Shown here: positions 24,573 through 31,936 of the stretch, one piece after another
Numbering within the stretch: position 1 is the first letter of the stretch
How the letters are laid out: each line of letters begins with the position of its first letter
NCBI RefSeq assembly: GCF_018138715.1
Contig: NZ_JAGSHX010000006.1
Coordinates: forward strand, 2,480,001 to 2,544,000
DNA from: Streptomyces asiaticus
GTDB taxonomy: Bacteria > Actinomycetota > Actinomycetes > Streptomycetales > Streptomycetaceae
Direction of reading: 5' to 3'
Length of the DNA stretch: 64,000 nucleotides
Made by a program: the position numbers and the translations under genes
Notes under the pieces: model-generated
Seen by the model: the letters and a program-made list of their open reading frames with translations, nothing else
The model's database searches: none
Told to the model about the DNA's origin: nothing

Positions 24573-26159
24573 ATGACCTCGACTTCCACCGGCCCGCGCG
24601 CCGGACGCAGGGAATGGACCGCCTTCGTGGTCCTGATGCTTCCGCTCCTCCTGGTCTCCATGGATGTGTCGGTGCTGTACTTCGCGGTGCCGGCCATCAG
24701 CCGGGAGCTGCACCCCAGTTCCACCCAGCAGCTGTGGATCTTCGACATCTACGCCTTCGCCCTCGCCGGGCTGCTCATCACCATGGGAGCGCTGGGCGAC
24801 CGCTTCGGACGGCGGAAGCTGCTGCTGTTCGGAGCCGCGGCCTTCGGCGCCGCGTCCGTCGCGGCGGCGTACGCGCAGAGCGCCGAGATGCTCATCGCCG
24901 CACGGGCGGTGCTCGGGATCGGCGGTGCCACGCTGATGCCCTCGACGATGGCGCTGATCCGCAACCTCTTCCTCGACGAGAAGCAGCGGGCCAAGGCGAT
25001 CGCGATCTGGTCGTCGGCCATGGCGGGCGGAGTCGCGCTGGGCTCGGTGCTGAGCGGAGTGATGATCGAGCACTTCTGGTGGGGCTCGGTCTTCCTGATC
25101 AACGTTCCGGCGATGGTGCTGCTGCTGGCGCTGGTGCCGCTCCTGGTGCCGGAGTTCAAGGACCCCGCGCCCGGGGCGTTCGATCTGCCGAGCGTGCCGC
25201 TGTCGATGGCCGCGGTGCTGCCGGTGATCTACGGCCTGAAGAGGATCGCCGCCGACAACGCCGTCGGCCTGATCCCGGTGCTGTCCATCGTGGCCGGTCT
25301 CGCCATCGGCGCCGTCTTCGTACGGCGCCAGCGCACCCGGCGCGACGCGATGATCAGCCCGGAGCTGTTCCACCACCGCGGTTTCGGCCCGTCGATCGCG
25401 CTCAACGCGCTGGCCACCTTCGCCATGATGGGCTCGGCCTACTTCACCACCCAGTATCTCCAGTCGGTGCTCGGCAAGGGCGCGTTGGAGGCGGCGCTGT
25501 GGAGCCTGGCCCCGTCCGTCTGCGTCGGCATCGCCGGTCCCGCCGCGGCCGCGGCGGTCCAGCGCGGCGCCAACCGGGCGTATGTGATCGGCGCGGGCTT
25601 CGCGTCCGCGGCCATCGGCTACGGGATCCTGGCCCTGGCCGGTACGGACGCGCTGTGGACCGTGCTGATCGGCGCCGCCGTCCTGGCCAGCGGGATCGTC
25701 GCGGTGATGTCGCTGGTCACCGACATGGCGATCGGCACCGTCCCGCCGAAGCGGGCGGGTTCGGCGGCCGCGCTGCTGGAGACGGGCCAGGAGTTCGGCG
25801 GGGCGATGGGCATGGCGGTGCTCGGCAGCGTCGGCACCGCCGTCTACCGGAGCGACGTCAAGGACTCGCTGGGCGCCGGACTGCCCGCCGACGCGCTCGA
25901 CCAGGTGCGCGAGACGCTGGGCGCGGCCGCCGGGGTGGCGGGTTCGCTGAAGGGGCGGGCCGGGGAGCACCTGCTGGACGCGGCGCGGGAGGCGTTCACC
26001 CACGGGATGCGGATCGCGTCCGGGGCCGGGGCGGTGGTCCTGGTGGCAGGCGCCGTCCTGGCCCTGGTGACGCTGCGCCGGGTCGGCGCGGAGAACGCCG
26101 GGTCCACGGCCGAGGACGCGCCCTCGCCCGGCGCGGACGAGGCGGTGCCGGGTCGCTGA
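24573..26159 (+). CDS. MFS transporter, DHA2 (14-helix) drug efflux type
   Basis: 528-residue inner-membrane proton antiporter of the QacA/SmvA-like group. Helix 1 carries the LVSMDVSVLYFAVP motif (D1 family motif with Asp), followed by GALGDRFGRRKLLL (motif A) near 75-88 and RAVLGIGGATLMPS (motif C region). About 14 helices can be counted. The predicted -10 box ends seven bases before the ATG and there is no ribosome binding site, so the mRNA is probably leaderless. Substrate unknown, probably cationic or lipophilic compounds. A strong hairpin follows. Confidence 0.88.
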   Translation: MTSTSTGPRAGRREWTAFVVLMLPLLLVSMDVSVLYFAVPAISRELHPSSTQQLWIFDIYAFALAGLLITMGALGDRFGRRKLLLFGAAAFGAASVAAAYAQSAEMLIAARAVLGIGGATLMPSTMALIRNLFLDEKQRAKAIAIWSSAMAGGVALGSVLSGVMIEHFWWGSVFLINVPAMVLLLALVPLLVPEFKDPAPGAFDLPSVPLSMAAVLPVIYGLKRIAADNAVGLIPVLSIVAGLAIGAVFVRRQRTRRDAMISPELFHHRGFGPSIALNALATFAMMGSAYFTTQYLQSVLGKGALEAALWSLAPSVCVGIAGPAAAAAVQRGANRAYVIGAGFASAAIGYGILALAGTDALWTVLIGAAVLASGIVAVMSLVTDMAIGTVPPKRAGSAAALLETGQEFGGAMGMAVLGSVGTAVYRSDVKDSLGAGLPADALDQVRETLGAAAGVAGSLKGRAGEHLLDAAREAFTHGMRIASGAGAVVLVAGAVLALVTLRRVGAENAGSTAEDAPSPGADEAVPGR

Positions 26160-26170
26160 GCCTTGTACGT

Positions 26171-26216
26171 AACGCCTGTTGGGGACCTCACCGCGATGGG
26201 GTCCCCAACAGGCGTT
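26171..26216. terminator. Strong hairpin terminator after the MFS gene
   Basis: A 16-bp perfect stem (AACGCCTGTTGGGGAC with its complement) extends to about 20 bp with a G-U, around a CCGCGA loop. One of the longest perfect stems in the window. It begins 11 bases after the MFS stop. Confidence 0.8.
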
Positions 26217-26362
26217 TCGTACCGGGCGAGTTGACCGCGGCCGTACGCGTCTCCTCGAACTCCACGGCAACCATTCCCCGCCCGGCGGCAACCAGAGGAC
26301 GGCGGCCGGACACGGCGGCCAGAGGGCTGAGCAGCCACCCCACGCGAGAGGAGTGACGCACC

Positions 26363-27319
26363 GTGCGCATCACCAGAGCGTTAGCGGCAGCCGGGCTCGC
26401 CGCCGCCTTCCTGATCGGCGCGGCCTACACACCGCAGGCCGTCGCGGGCGAACTGCCGGGCGACACCCGGTTCTTCAACAACCCCGACTCGCTCGTCAAC
26501 AAGTGGGTCGCCGCCAATCCGGGCGACTCCCGGCAACCGCGCATCGCCTCGCGGATCGCCAGTCAGCCCCAGGCCGCGTGGTTCTCCCGGTACTCCCCCG
26601 CCACCGTCACCGAGGACGTCCGGAAGGTGACCTCCGCCGCCTCCGCCAAGGGCCAGACCCCCGTCCTGGTGACGTACCAGATCCCCAACCGCGACTGCGG
26701 CGGGGCCTCCGCGGGCGGCGCGCCCGACCTCGCGAGCTATGACACATGGGTGCGCGGCTTCGCCGCCGGGCTGGGCAGCGGGCCCGCCGTCATCATCCTC
26801 GAACCCGACTCGATCGCGCTCATCAGCTGTCTCTCGCCCACCGAGCTGAGCGGCCGCTACGCCTCACTGGCCCGCGCCGCCACCGCCATCCACAGCGCGA
26901 ACCCCCACGCCCGGGTGTACTTCGACGCCGGTCACTCGGCCTGGAACAGCGCCGCCGTCCAGGCCTCGCGGCTCCGCTCGGCCGGGGTGCTGACCAGCGG
27001 CGACGGCATCTACAGCAATGTCTCCAACTTCCGCCGCACCGCCGACGAGGTGGCCTTCGCCAAGAGCGTGCTCGCCCAGCTCGGCACCTCCTCGGGGCTC
27101 ACCGCCGTCATCGACACCAGCCGCAACGGCAACGGCCCCGCCCCCGACAACGCCTGGTGCGACCCCCACGGCCGCAAGGTCGGCGAAAACCCCACGGCGA
27201 ACACCGGCGACCCGGCCATCGACGCCTACCTCTGGGTCAAGCCCCCGGGCGAAGTCGACGGCTGCGCGGGCCCGGCGGGCACCTTCTCACCGGACTACGC
27301 GTACGAGCTGGCGGGCTAG
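26363..27319 (+). CDS. Secreted glycoside hydrolase family 6 protein (endoglucanase type)
   Basis: 318-residue secreted beta-1,4-glucan hydrolase of GH6 that inverts the anomeric configuration. A Sec signal peptide ends near residue 28 (AVA/GE). GH6 signatures are all present: YQIPNRDCGG near 107-114 with the conserved catalytic Asp, IILEPDSIA near 143-151, FDAGHSAW, DTSRNGNGP and WVKPPGEVDGCAGP near 291-304. There is no carbohydrate-binding module, so it is a catalytic-domain-only cellulase. The GTG at 26363 has AGAGGAG ahead of it. No CebR-like operator was seen upstream. Confidence 0.9.
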   Translation: MRITRALAAAGLAAAFLIGAAYTPQAVAGELPGDTRFFNNPDSLVNKWVAANPGDSRQPRIASRIASQPQAAWFSRYSPATVTEDVRKVTSAASAKGQTPVLVTYQIPNRDCGGASAGGAPDLASYDTWVRGFAAGLGSGPAVIILEPDSIALISCLSPTELSGRYASLARAATAIHSANPHARVYFDAGHSAWNSAAVQASRLRSAGVLTSGDGIYSNVSNFRRTADEVAFAKSVLAQLGTSSGLTAVIDTSRNGNGPAPDNAWCDPHGRKVGENPTANTGDPAIDAYLWVKPPGEVDGCAGPAGTFSPDYAYELAG

Positions 27320-27327
27320 CCACCGGC

Positions 27328-27350
27328 CGGCCCCTCGGCCTCCGAGGGGC
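27328..27350. terminator. Bidirectional terminator between GH6 and Uma2 genes
   Basis: GGCCCCTCGG pairs with CCGAGGGGCC (10 perfect bp) around a 3-base loop, filling the 31-base gap between convergent genes. Confidence 0.65.
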
Positions 27351-27935
27351 CTACAGCCGATCGATCTCGGTGAGGTCGATGTCGATGTCGAAGGGGACCG
27401 TGAGCTTCAGGCGGTCGTGGTGGATACCGGAGGGGACGTAGCAGCCGGTCACTGAATCCAACTCGTACACGTGCACAACGGGGCGGCTGCCCGCGTCCTT
27501 CTCGATCAGCCAGAAGTGCTGGATCCCCGCCTCGGCATAGAGCTGCGGCTTCCGCTTGCGGTCGCGAAGTTGTGATTCCGGCGACACCACCTCTACCGCG
27601 AGGACGGTGTCAACAGCCTTGTAGCCCGTCTCATGGGCGTCAGCGGTGGTCGCCTCGGCCCGCACGACGGAGATATCCGGCTCGGGACGGTTGCCGCTGT
27701 CGAGAGTGATCGTCATCTCGCGGCGCACCCGCAGCGTCTCCGGCACCGACGCCCGGAGCCCCTTCTCCAGCAAATACATCGCCAGCGAGTGAAAACTCTT
27801 CTGCGGACTCACGAAGACCAGGCTCCCGTCGATCAGCTCAGTGTGCGGCGGGAGATCCGGAATGCGGTCAAGGTCGTCTGCGGTGAATCCGCCCGGGGGC
27901 GGAAAGGCCCAGGCCGGAAGCGGTTCAGCAGTCAT
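27351..27935 (-). CDS. Uma2-family (DUF820) protein, PD-(D/E)XK nuclease fold
   Basis: 194 residues, Uma2/DUF820 family, predicted PD-(D/E)XK nuclease-like fold. The family pattern is seen: ELIDGSLVFVSPQKSFHS near 38-55, RPEPDISVVR near 100 with the acidic metal-binding residues, and LAVEVVSPESQLRDRKRKPQLYAEAGIQHFWLIE split across the E-x-K core near 125-155. These proteins occur in many paralogues in Streptomyces and their function is not settled; nuclease activity is inference. The ATG at 27935 has GGGAGG seven bases upstream. Confidence 0.8.
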   Translation of the reverse strand: MTAEPLPAWAFPPPGGFTADDLDRIPDLPPHTELIDGSLVFVSPQKSFHSLAMYLLEKGLRASVPETLRVRREMTITLDSGNRPEPDISVVRAEATTADAHETGYKAVDTVLAVEVVSPESQLRDRKRKPQLYAEAGIQHFWLIEKDAGSRPVVHVYELDSVTGCYVPSGIHHDRLKLTVPFDIDIDLTEIDRL

Positions 27936-28042
27936 GGTTCCTCCCATGGACGGGATTCTGGCCGCGTGCCCAAGGGTAGCGGGCAGGAACACCGGGGACG
28001 CCACCCACACGAGTGGGGGCGACTTTCGCCGTTGACCCACAG

Positions 28043-28657
28043 CTAGGCGCCCAGCCCACGCAGGAAGACCTCCAGCCCGCCGAAGAACTCCCGCTCCACC
28101 CCCACGCTCCGCGCCTGTCGTGCCGTGTCGGCCAGGTACGGGAACTCGTCGGACGGCAGCTCGGAGATCGTGACCGTGCCCGCGCCGGACAGCGGTCCGA
28201 GGTGTTCGAGCTGGATCGCGCCGATCACATAGCCGAGGAGGGCGCGCAGGGCGAGGACCCGGCGTTCGCCGTCCAGGCCCGCCTCGGTGAGGATCGCGAG
28301 CGCCGTCTCCGCCCACCGCAGCGAGCTGGGGGAACGGTGCCGGTGGGTGAGGGTCAGCGGGAGGACCGCGGGGTGGGCGCTGACGGTGTCGCGCAGTCGG
28401 CCGACCATGATCCGGAGTCGTTCGCCCCATGGGGCTCCGGGATCGGGCGGCGTGGTGTCGACGGCACCGAGGACACGCTCGACGACCAGCCCTTCGAGCT
28501 CCTCGCGATCGTCCACATAGCGGTAGAGCCCCATCGTGCTCATTCCGAGTTCCTTGGCGACGGCGCGCATCGAGAGCCCGGCGAGCCCCTCACGATCGAG
28601 GACGGCGAGGGCGGCCGAGGCCAGCTGATCGGGGGTGAGGGAGCGGGGTCGTGGCAT
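28043..28657 (-). CDS. TetR-family repressor, divergent from a redoxin gene
   Basis: 204 residues with the N-terminal HTH (LSMRAVAKELGMSTMGLYRYVDDREELEGL at 28-57) and a TetR-C-like ligand domain. It starts 71 bases from the divergent redoxin gene; the space is occupied by a perfect 18-bp inverted repeat with two nested operators. Probably represses both itself and the redoxin gene. Effector unknown. Confidence 0.85.
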   Translation of the reverse strand: MPRPRSLTPDQLASAALAVLDREGLAGLSMRAVAKELGMSTMGLYRYVDDREELEGLVVERVLGAVDTTPPDPGAPWGERLRIMVGRLRDTVSAHPAVLPLTLTHRHRSPSSLRWAETALAILTEAGLDGERRVLALRALLGYVIGAIQLEHLGPLSGAGTVTISELPSDEFPYLADTARQARSVGVEREFFGGLEVFLRGLGA

Positions 28658-28662
28658 GGCGA

Positions 28663-28690
28663 TTGACAGCGTACGGCATACGCCTACGCT
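28663..28690 (+). promoter_or_regulatory. Redoxin gene promoter
   Basis: A consensus -35 TTGACA (28663-28668), a 16-base spacer and -10 TACGCT (28685-28690). The left operator exactly fills the spacer, which explains repression by steric block. Confidence 0.55.
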
Positions 28691-28710
28691 GGTAGGCGTA
28701 TGCCGTACGC
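28669..28710. promoter_or_regulatory. Double TetR operator, perfect 18-bp inverted repeat
   Basis: GCGTACGGCATACGCCTA is repeated as its exact reverse complement at 28693-28710, six bases apart. Each arm contains its own smaller operator, GCGTA-N5-TACGC (28669-28683 and 28696-28710), so two TetR dimers could bind side by side. It lies between the divergent TetR and redoxin genes. Confidence 0.75.
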
Positions 28711-28728
28711 TTACGAAAGGGGGCTCCC

Positions 28729-29313
28729 ATGGAGCCCGGCTCCGTCGTCTCCGCCCGCACCCTCGCCCCCGTGACCGGTCCGGCCGTCGCCGTGCCCGAC
28801 CCTGACCGGCTGATCCACCTTCAATTCCGGCGCTTCGCCGGATGCCCCGTCTGCAATCTCCATCTGCGCTCGATCGTGCGGCGCCACCAGGAGATCGAGG
28901 CGGCCGGAATCCGGGAGGTGGTGGTCTTCCACTCCCCCGCCGAGGAGTTGCGCGAGCACACGGACGGGCTGCCGTTCGCCGTCGTCGCCGACCCCGGGAA
29001 GCGGTTGTACCGGGAGTTCGGGGTGGAGCAGGCGCGCAGGGCCCTGCTCAGCCCGCGCGCCTGGGGGCCGATCGCGTGGGCGCTGGTCACCGGCGTGTGG
29101 GCGGTCCTCCGCGGCCGGGAGAAGCTCCCCGAGCCCAGCCAGCCCGGGGGCCGGCTCGGGCTGCCCGCGGACTTCCTGATCCGCGGGGAGGGCGTCGGCG
29201 GGGACGGCCGCGTCATCGCCGCCAAGCACGGTGAGCACGCCTACGCCCAGTGGTCGGTGGATGAGCTGCTGGAGCTGGCCGCCCGCGCGCCACGCCCCGA
29301 CCCCACTCCCTGA
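28729..29313 (+). CDS. Peroxiredoxin-like (AhpC/TSA_2) protein
   Basis: 194-residue thioredoxin-fold protein of the AhpC/TSA_2 type. The redox motif is CPVC near 39-42 in FRRFAGCPVCNLHLR; the fold continues with VVVFHSPAEELREH, PFAVVADPGKRLYREFGVE and a C-terminal LPADFLI strand. It probably reduces peroxides or disulfides, but the partner is unknown. A hydrophobic stretch near 100-125 is not a clear membrane helix. AAAGGGGG lies upstream of the ATG. Control by the divergent TetR is likely. Confidence 0.75.
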   Translation: MEPGSVVSARTLAPVTGPAVAVPDPDRLIHLQFRRFAGCPVCNLHLRSIVRRHQEIEAAGIREVVVFHSPAEELREHTDGLPFAVVADPGKRLYREFGVEQARRALLSPRAWGPIAWALVTGVWAVLRGREKLPEPSQPGGRLGLPADFLIRGEGVGGDGRVIAAKHGEHAYAQWSVDELLELAARAPRPDPTP

Positions 29314-29321
29314 CCCACCAC

Positions 29322-29345
29322 CGCCGGAGGCCCTCCGCTCCGGCG
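29322..29345. terminator. Bidirectional terminator between redoxin and MFS genes
   Basis: An 8-bp stem (CGCCGGAG with CTCCGGCG) and an 8-base loop in the 66-base gap between convergent genes. Confidence 0.55.
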
Positions 29346-29379
29346 ATGGGGCGAAGGACCTCCGCGGCGCGGGGCGCCG

Positions 29380-30882
29380 TCAGCCCATGTGGGCGGGGAG
29401 CGGGGTGGCGCCTTCGGTGCCGGGTTCGCGTACCGGGCGCGGGGTGTTCATCAGCAGGGCCACGACCACCGCGGCTCCCACGAGGATCGAGGACGAGACG
29501 ACGAAGGCGTGCGAGAAGCCCTCGACCAGACCGGCCTTGGCGGTCGCCTTGGCGGTCTGCGGTGTCATCTGCCGGGCGTGCGAGGCCATGTAGTCGGAGG
29601 TCGCACTGGTGGCGATGGTGTTGAGCATCGCCGTGCCGATCGAACCGCCGATCTGCTGGGCGGTGTTGACGGTGGCGGAGGCGACGCCCGCGTCCCCCGC
29701 CCCCACGCCATGGGTCGCGTAGTTCATCGAGGGCGCCATCACCAGGCCCATGCCGAAGCCGACCAGGAGCTCGGCGGGCAGCACCCCCGCCGCGTACGAG
29801 CTGTCGACGTCCAGGGGCACCAGCAGGACGACACCGGTGGCCGCGATCAGCAGGCCGGGCGCCACCAGCAGCCGCGGCGGCACCTTGGGGATGAGGCGGG
29901 AGGCGACGCCGCCCGCGCCGATCAGCACCGCCCCGGTCATCGGCAGGAACGCCACACCGGTGAGCAGCGCCGAGTACCCCTTGACGATCTGCATGTAGTA
30001 CGTGAGGAAGAGGAACATCGCGAACATGCCGACCACCGAGAGGCCGACCGCCAGATAGGCGCTGCCACGGGTGCGGTCCCCCACGACCCTCGGCGGCAGC
30101 AGCGGCCGTGCCACGTTCCGCTCCACCATGACGAAGGCGAAGAGCAGCACCGCGCCCAGGACGAGCAGCCCGGTCACCAGCCGGGAGCCCCAGCCCTCGG
30201 ACTCGGCCTCGCTGCACGCGTAGACCACGGCCACCAGCCCGCACACCGCCAGCACCACACCGGGGATGTCGAAGCGGGCCCGGCCCTCGGCGCGGGTGTC
30301 GGTGGGCAGCACGGACCAGCTGATGGCCGCGACGACCGCGATCGGCACATTGACGTACAGGCACCAGCGCCAGTCGAGGTACTCGGTCAGCAGCCCGCCG
30401 ACGACCAGCCCGATCGCACCGCCGCCCGCCGCGATCGCACCGAAGATGCCGAACGCCTTGGCGCGCTCACGGGGCTCGGTGAAGTTCACCGCGAGCAGCG
30501 ACAGCGCCGAGGGGGCGAGCAGCGCGGCGAAGGCGCCCTGGAGGGCGCGGGCCGCGAGCAGCATCTCGAAACCGGAGGCGGCGCCGCCGAGCGCGGAGGC
30601 CCCGGCGAACCCCAGCAGCCCGATGAGGAAGGTGCGCTTACGGCCGGTGTAGTCCGCGATCCGGCCGCCGAGCAGCAGCAGACTGCCGAACGCCAGGGTG
30701 TAGGCGGTGATGACCCACTGCCGGTCGCCGTCGGAGATGCCGAGGTCCTTCTGGGCCGACGGCAGGGCGATGTTCACGATGGTGATGTCGAGGACGATCA
30801 TCAGCTGGGCCAGGCCGATGAAGACGAGGGCGAGCCAGCGCCGCGGGTTGGCCTGCGGCGGCGCCTGTGAGGGCTGGGACAT
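29380..30882 (-). CDS. MFS transporter, DHA2 (14-helix) drug efflux type, second copy
   Basis: 500-residue membrane antiporter of the EmrB/QacA type. Motifs: LMIVLDITIVNIALPSAQ in helix 1 (motif D1), GGRIADYTGRKRTFLIG (motif A), ARALQGAFAALLAPSALSL (motif C region), and LDWRWCLYVNVPI. About 14 helices. It lies 44 bases after the TetR gene on the same strand, hence a TetR-MFS operon under autorepression. Substrate unknown. Confidence 0.9.
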   Translation of the reverse strand: MSQPSQAPPQANPRRWLALVFIGLAQLMIVLDITIVNIALPSAQKDLGISDGDRQWVITAYTLAFGSLLLLGGRIADYTGRKRTFLIGLLGFAGASALGGAASGFEMLLAARALQGAFAALLAPSALSLLAVNFTEPRERAKAFGIFGAIAAGGGAIGLVVGGLLTEYLDWRWCLYVNVPIAVVAAISWSVLPTDTRAEGRARFDIPGVVLAVCGLVAVVYACSEAESEGWGSRLVTGLLVLGAVLLFAFVMVERNVARPLLPPRVVGDRTRGSAYLAVGLSVVGMFAMFLFLTYYMQIVKGYSALLTGVAFLPMTGAVLIGAGGVASRLIPKVPPRLLVAPGLLIAATGVVLLVPLDVDSSYAAGVLPAELLVGFGMGLVMAPSMNYATHGVGAGDAGVASATVNTAQQIGGSIGTAMLNTIATSATSDYMASHARQMTPQTAKATAKAGLVEGFSHAFVVSSSILVGAAVVVALLMNTPRPVREPGTEGATPLPAHMG

Positions 30883-30926
30883 GACGATGCCTTTCTGGTC
30901 TTGCGGAAGGCGAGCGGAGAGGGGGG

Positions 30927-31721
30927 TCAGGCGGGGTCCGGGTCGAGGTGCGATTCGGCGTCACGGGCGTCGTAGGCGTCGCGGGCGTACCGGGCGTCGT
31001 GGGCGTCACGGGCCTCGTGGGCGTCGTCGATCACTCGCTCCCGGATGCGCTTGAACGCCTCCGCATCGACGGCCGGACCGCCGAGCGGGGTGGTGAGGCG
31101 CGGGGAGCCGGTGGGGCGCAACCCGTCGATGTAGACGTCCAGCTGACGATGGGCGAGGCCGTCATCGGGGGCGAACCGGCCGCCACCGGGCAGCGGCCGC
31201 GTCAGCCGGATGATCATCAGCGTGATGTCACCGAAGACGACATCACGCCGGACCAGCCCCTGCGCCTGGGCGCGCAGGAGCATCGCGTCGATCGGGTCGA
31301 CGGCGTCGCCGGGGACGCTGTCGAGGATCTCGTCCACGGTGAACCGGCCCAGCAGCGCGGGCAGCACCGAGCCGATCTTGAGATCGAGGGCGGCGTGCAT
31401 GAAGCGGCGCAGCGCGAGACAGGGGTCGCCCTCCTCGGCGGCGGCCCGGCGCGCGGCCTCGGCCAGCGCGGTCAGCACCTCGATGGCGACCCCTCGATGC
31501 AGCTCGGCACGGTGCGGAAACCGCCGGTAGAGGGTCGCGATGCCGACCCCGGCGCACCGGGCTATCTCATCCAGCGGGGCATCCGGCCCCTGATCGGCGA
31601 AGACCTCGCGGGCGGCGCGCAGGATCTGCTCCCGGTTGCGCCGGGCGTCGGCGCGCATGGGGGGCGACGGGACGCCGGCGAGGGCGTCGGTGTCGGTGTC
31701 GGTCTCGGCGTCTGCGGACAC
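30927..31721 (-). CDS. TetR-family repressor with C-terminal Asp-Ala-Arg repeats
   Basis: 264 residues. HTH near 40-65 (PLDEIARCAGVGIATLYRRFPHRAELH) followed by a TetR ligand domain of the SbtR-like type. The last 30 residues are a degenerate repeat of Asp-Ala-(His/Tyr)-(Glu/Asp)-Ala-Arg coded by an 18-bp tandem DNA repeat (about 30958-31029). The GTG at 31721 has AGGAG eight bases upstream. A 25-bp palindrome sits 35 bases before the start. Likely represses itself and the downstream MFS gene. Confidence 0.83.
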   Translation of the reverse strand: MSADAETDTDTDALAGVPSPPMRADARRNREQILRAAREVFADQGPDAPLDEIARCAGVGIATLYRRFPHRAELHRGVAIEVLTALAEAARRAAAEEGDPCLALRRFMHAALDLKIGSVLPALLGRFTVDEILDSVPGDAVDPIDAMLLRAQAQGLVRRDVVFGDITLMIIRLTRPLPGGGRFAPDDGLAHRQLDVYIDGLRPTGSPRLTTPLGGPAVDAEAFKRIRERVIDDAHEARDAHDARYARDAYDARDAESHLDPDPA

Positions 31722-31755
31722 GGGGCTCTCCTGACAGCACGGACATACCTACAGT

Positions 31756-31780
31756 TATGTGGAGAAATTTTCTCCACATA
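31756..31780. promoter_or_regulatory. 25-bp palindromic operator of the TetR-MFS operon
   Basis: TATGTGGAGAAA-T-TTTCTCCACATA is a perfect inverted repeat, AT-rich in a GC-rich background, 35 bases upstream of the TetR start. It is the expected size for a TetR operator. Confidence 0.75.
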
Positions 31781-31875
31781 GCTGCGAGCGTAGCGAGCCC
31801 AACGCCATTATTCAACACTCGATGAAAAAGATCCGGAACCCCTCCGGCACGCCTTCCCGCCCTGGATGCACAAAG

Positions 31876-31917
31876 ACCTGGGCCCGGCCCCCGCCGAAGC
31901 GGGGACCGGGCCCAGGT
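31876..31917 (-). terminator. serA terminator
   Basis: A 12-bp stem (ACCTGGGCCCGG with its complement), one mismatch and about six more pairs to a short loop, ending 19 bases after the serA stop. Followed on the minus strand by CTTTG. Confidence 0.7.
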
Positions 31918-31936
31918 GGGTGATGCCTTGAGCGGC

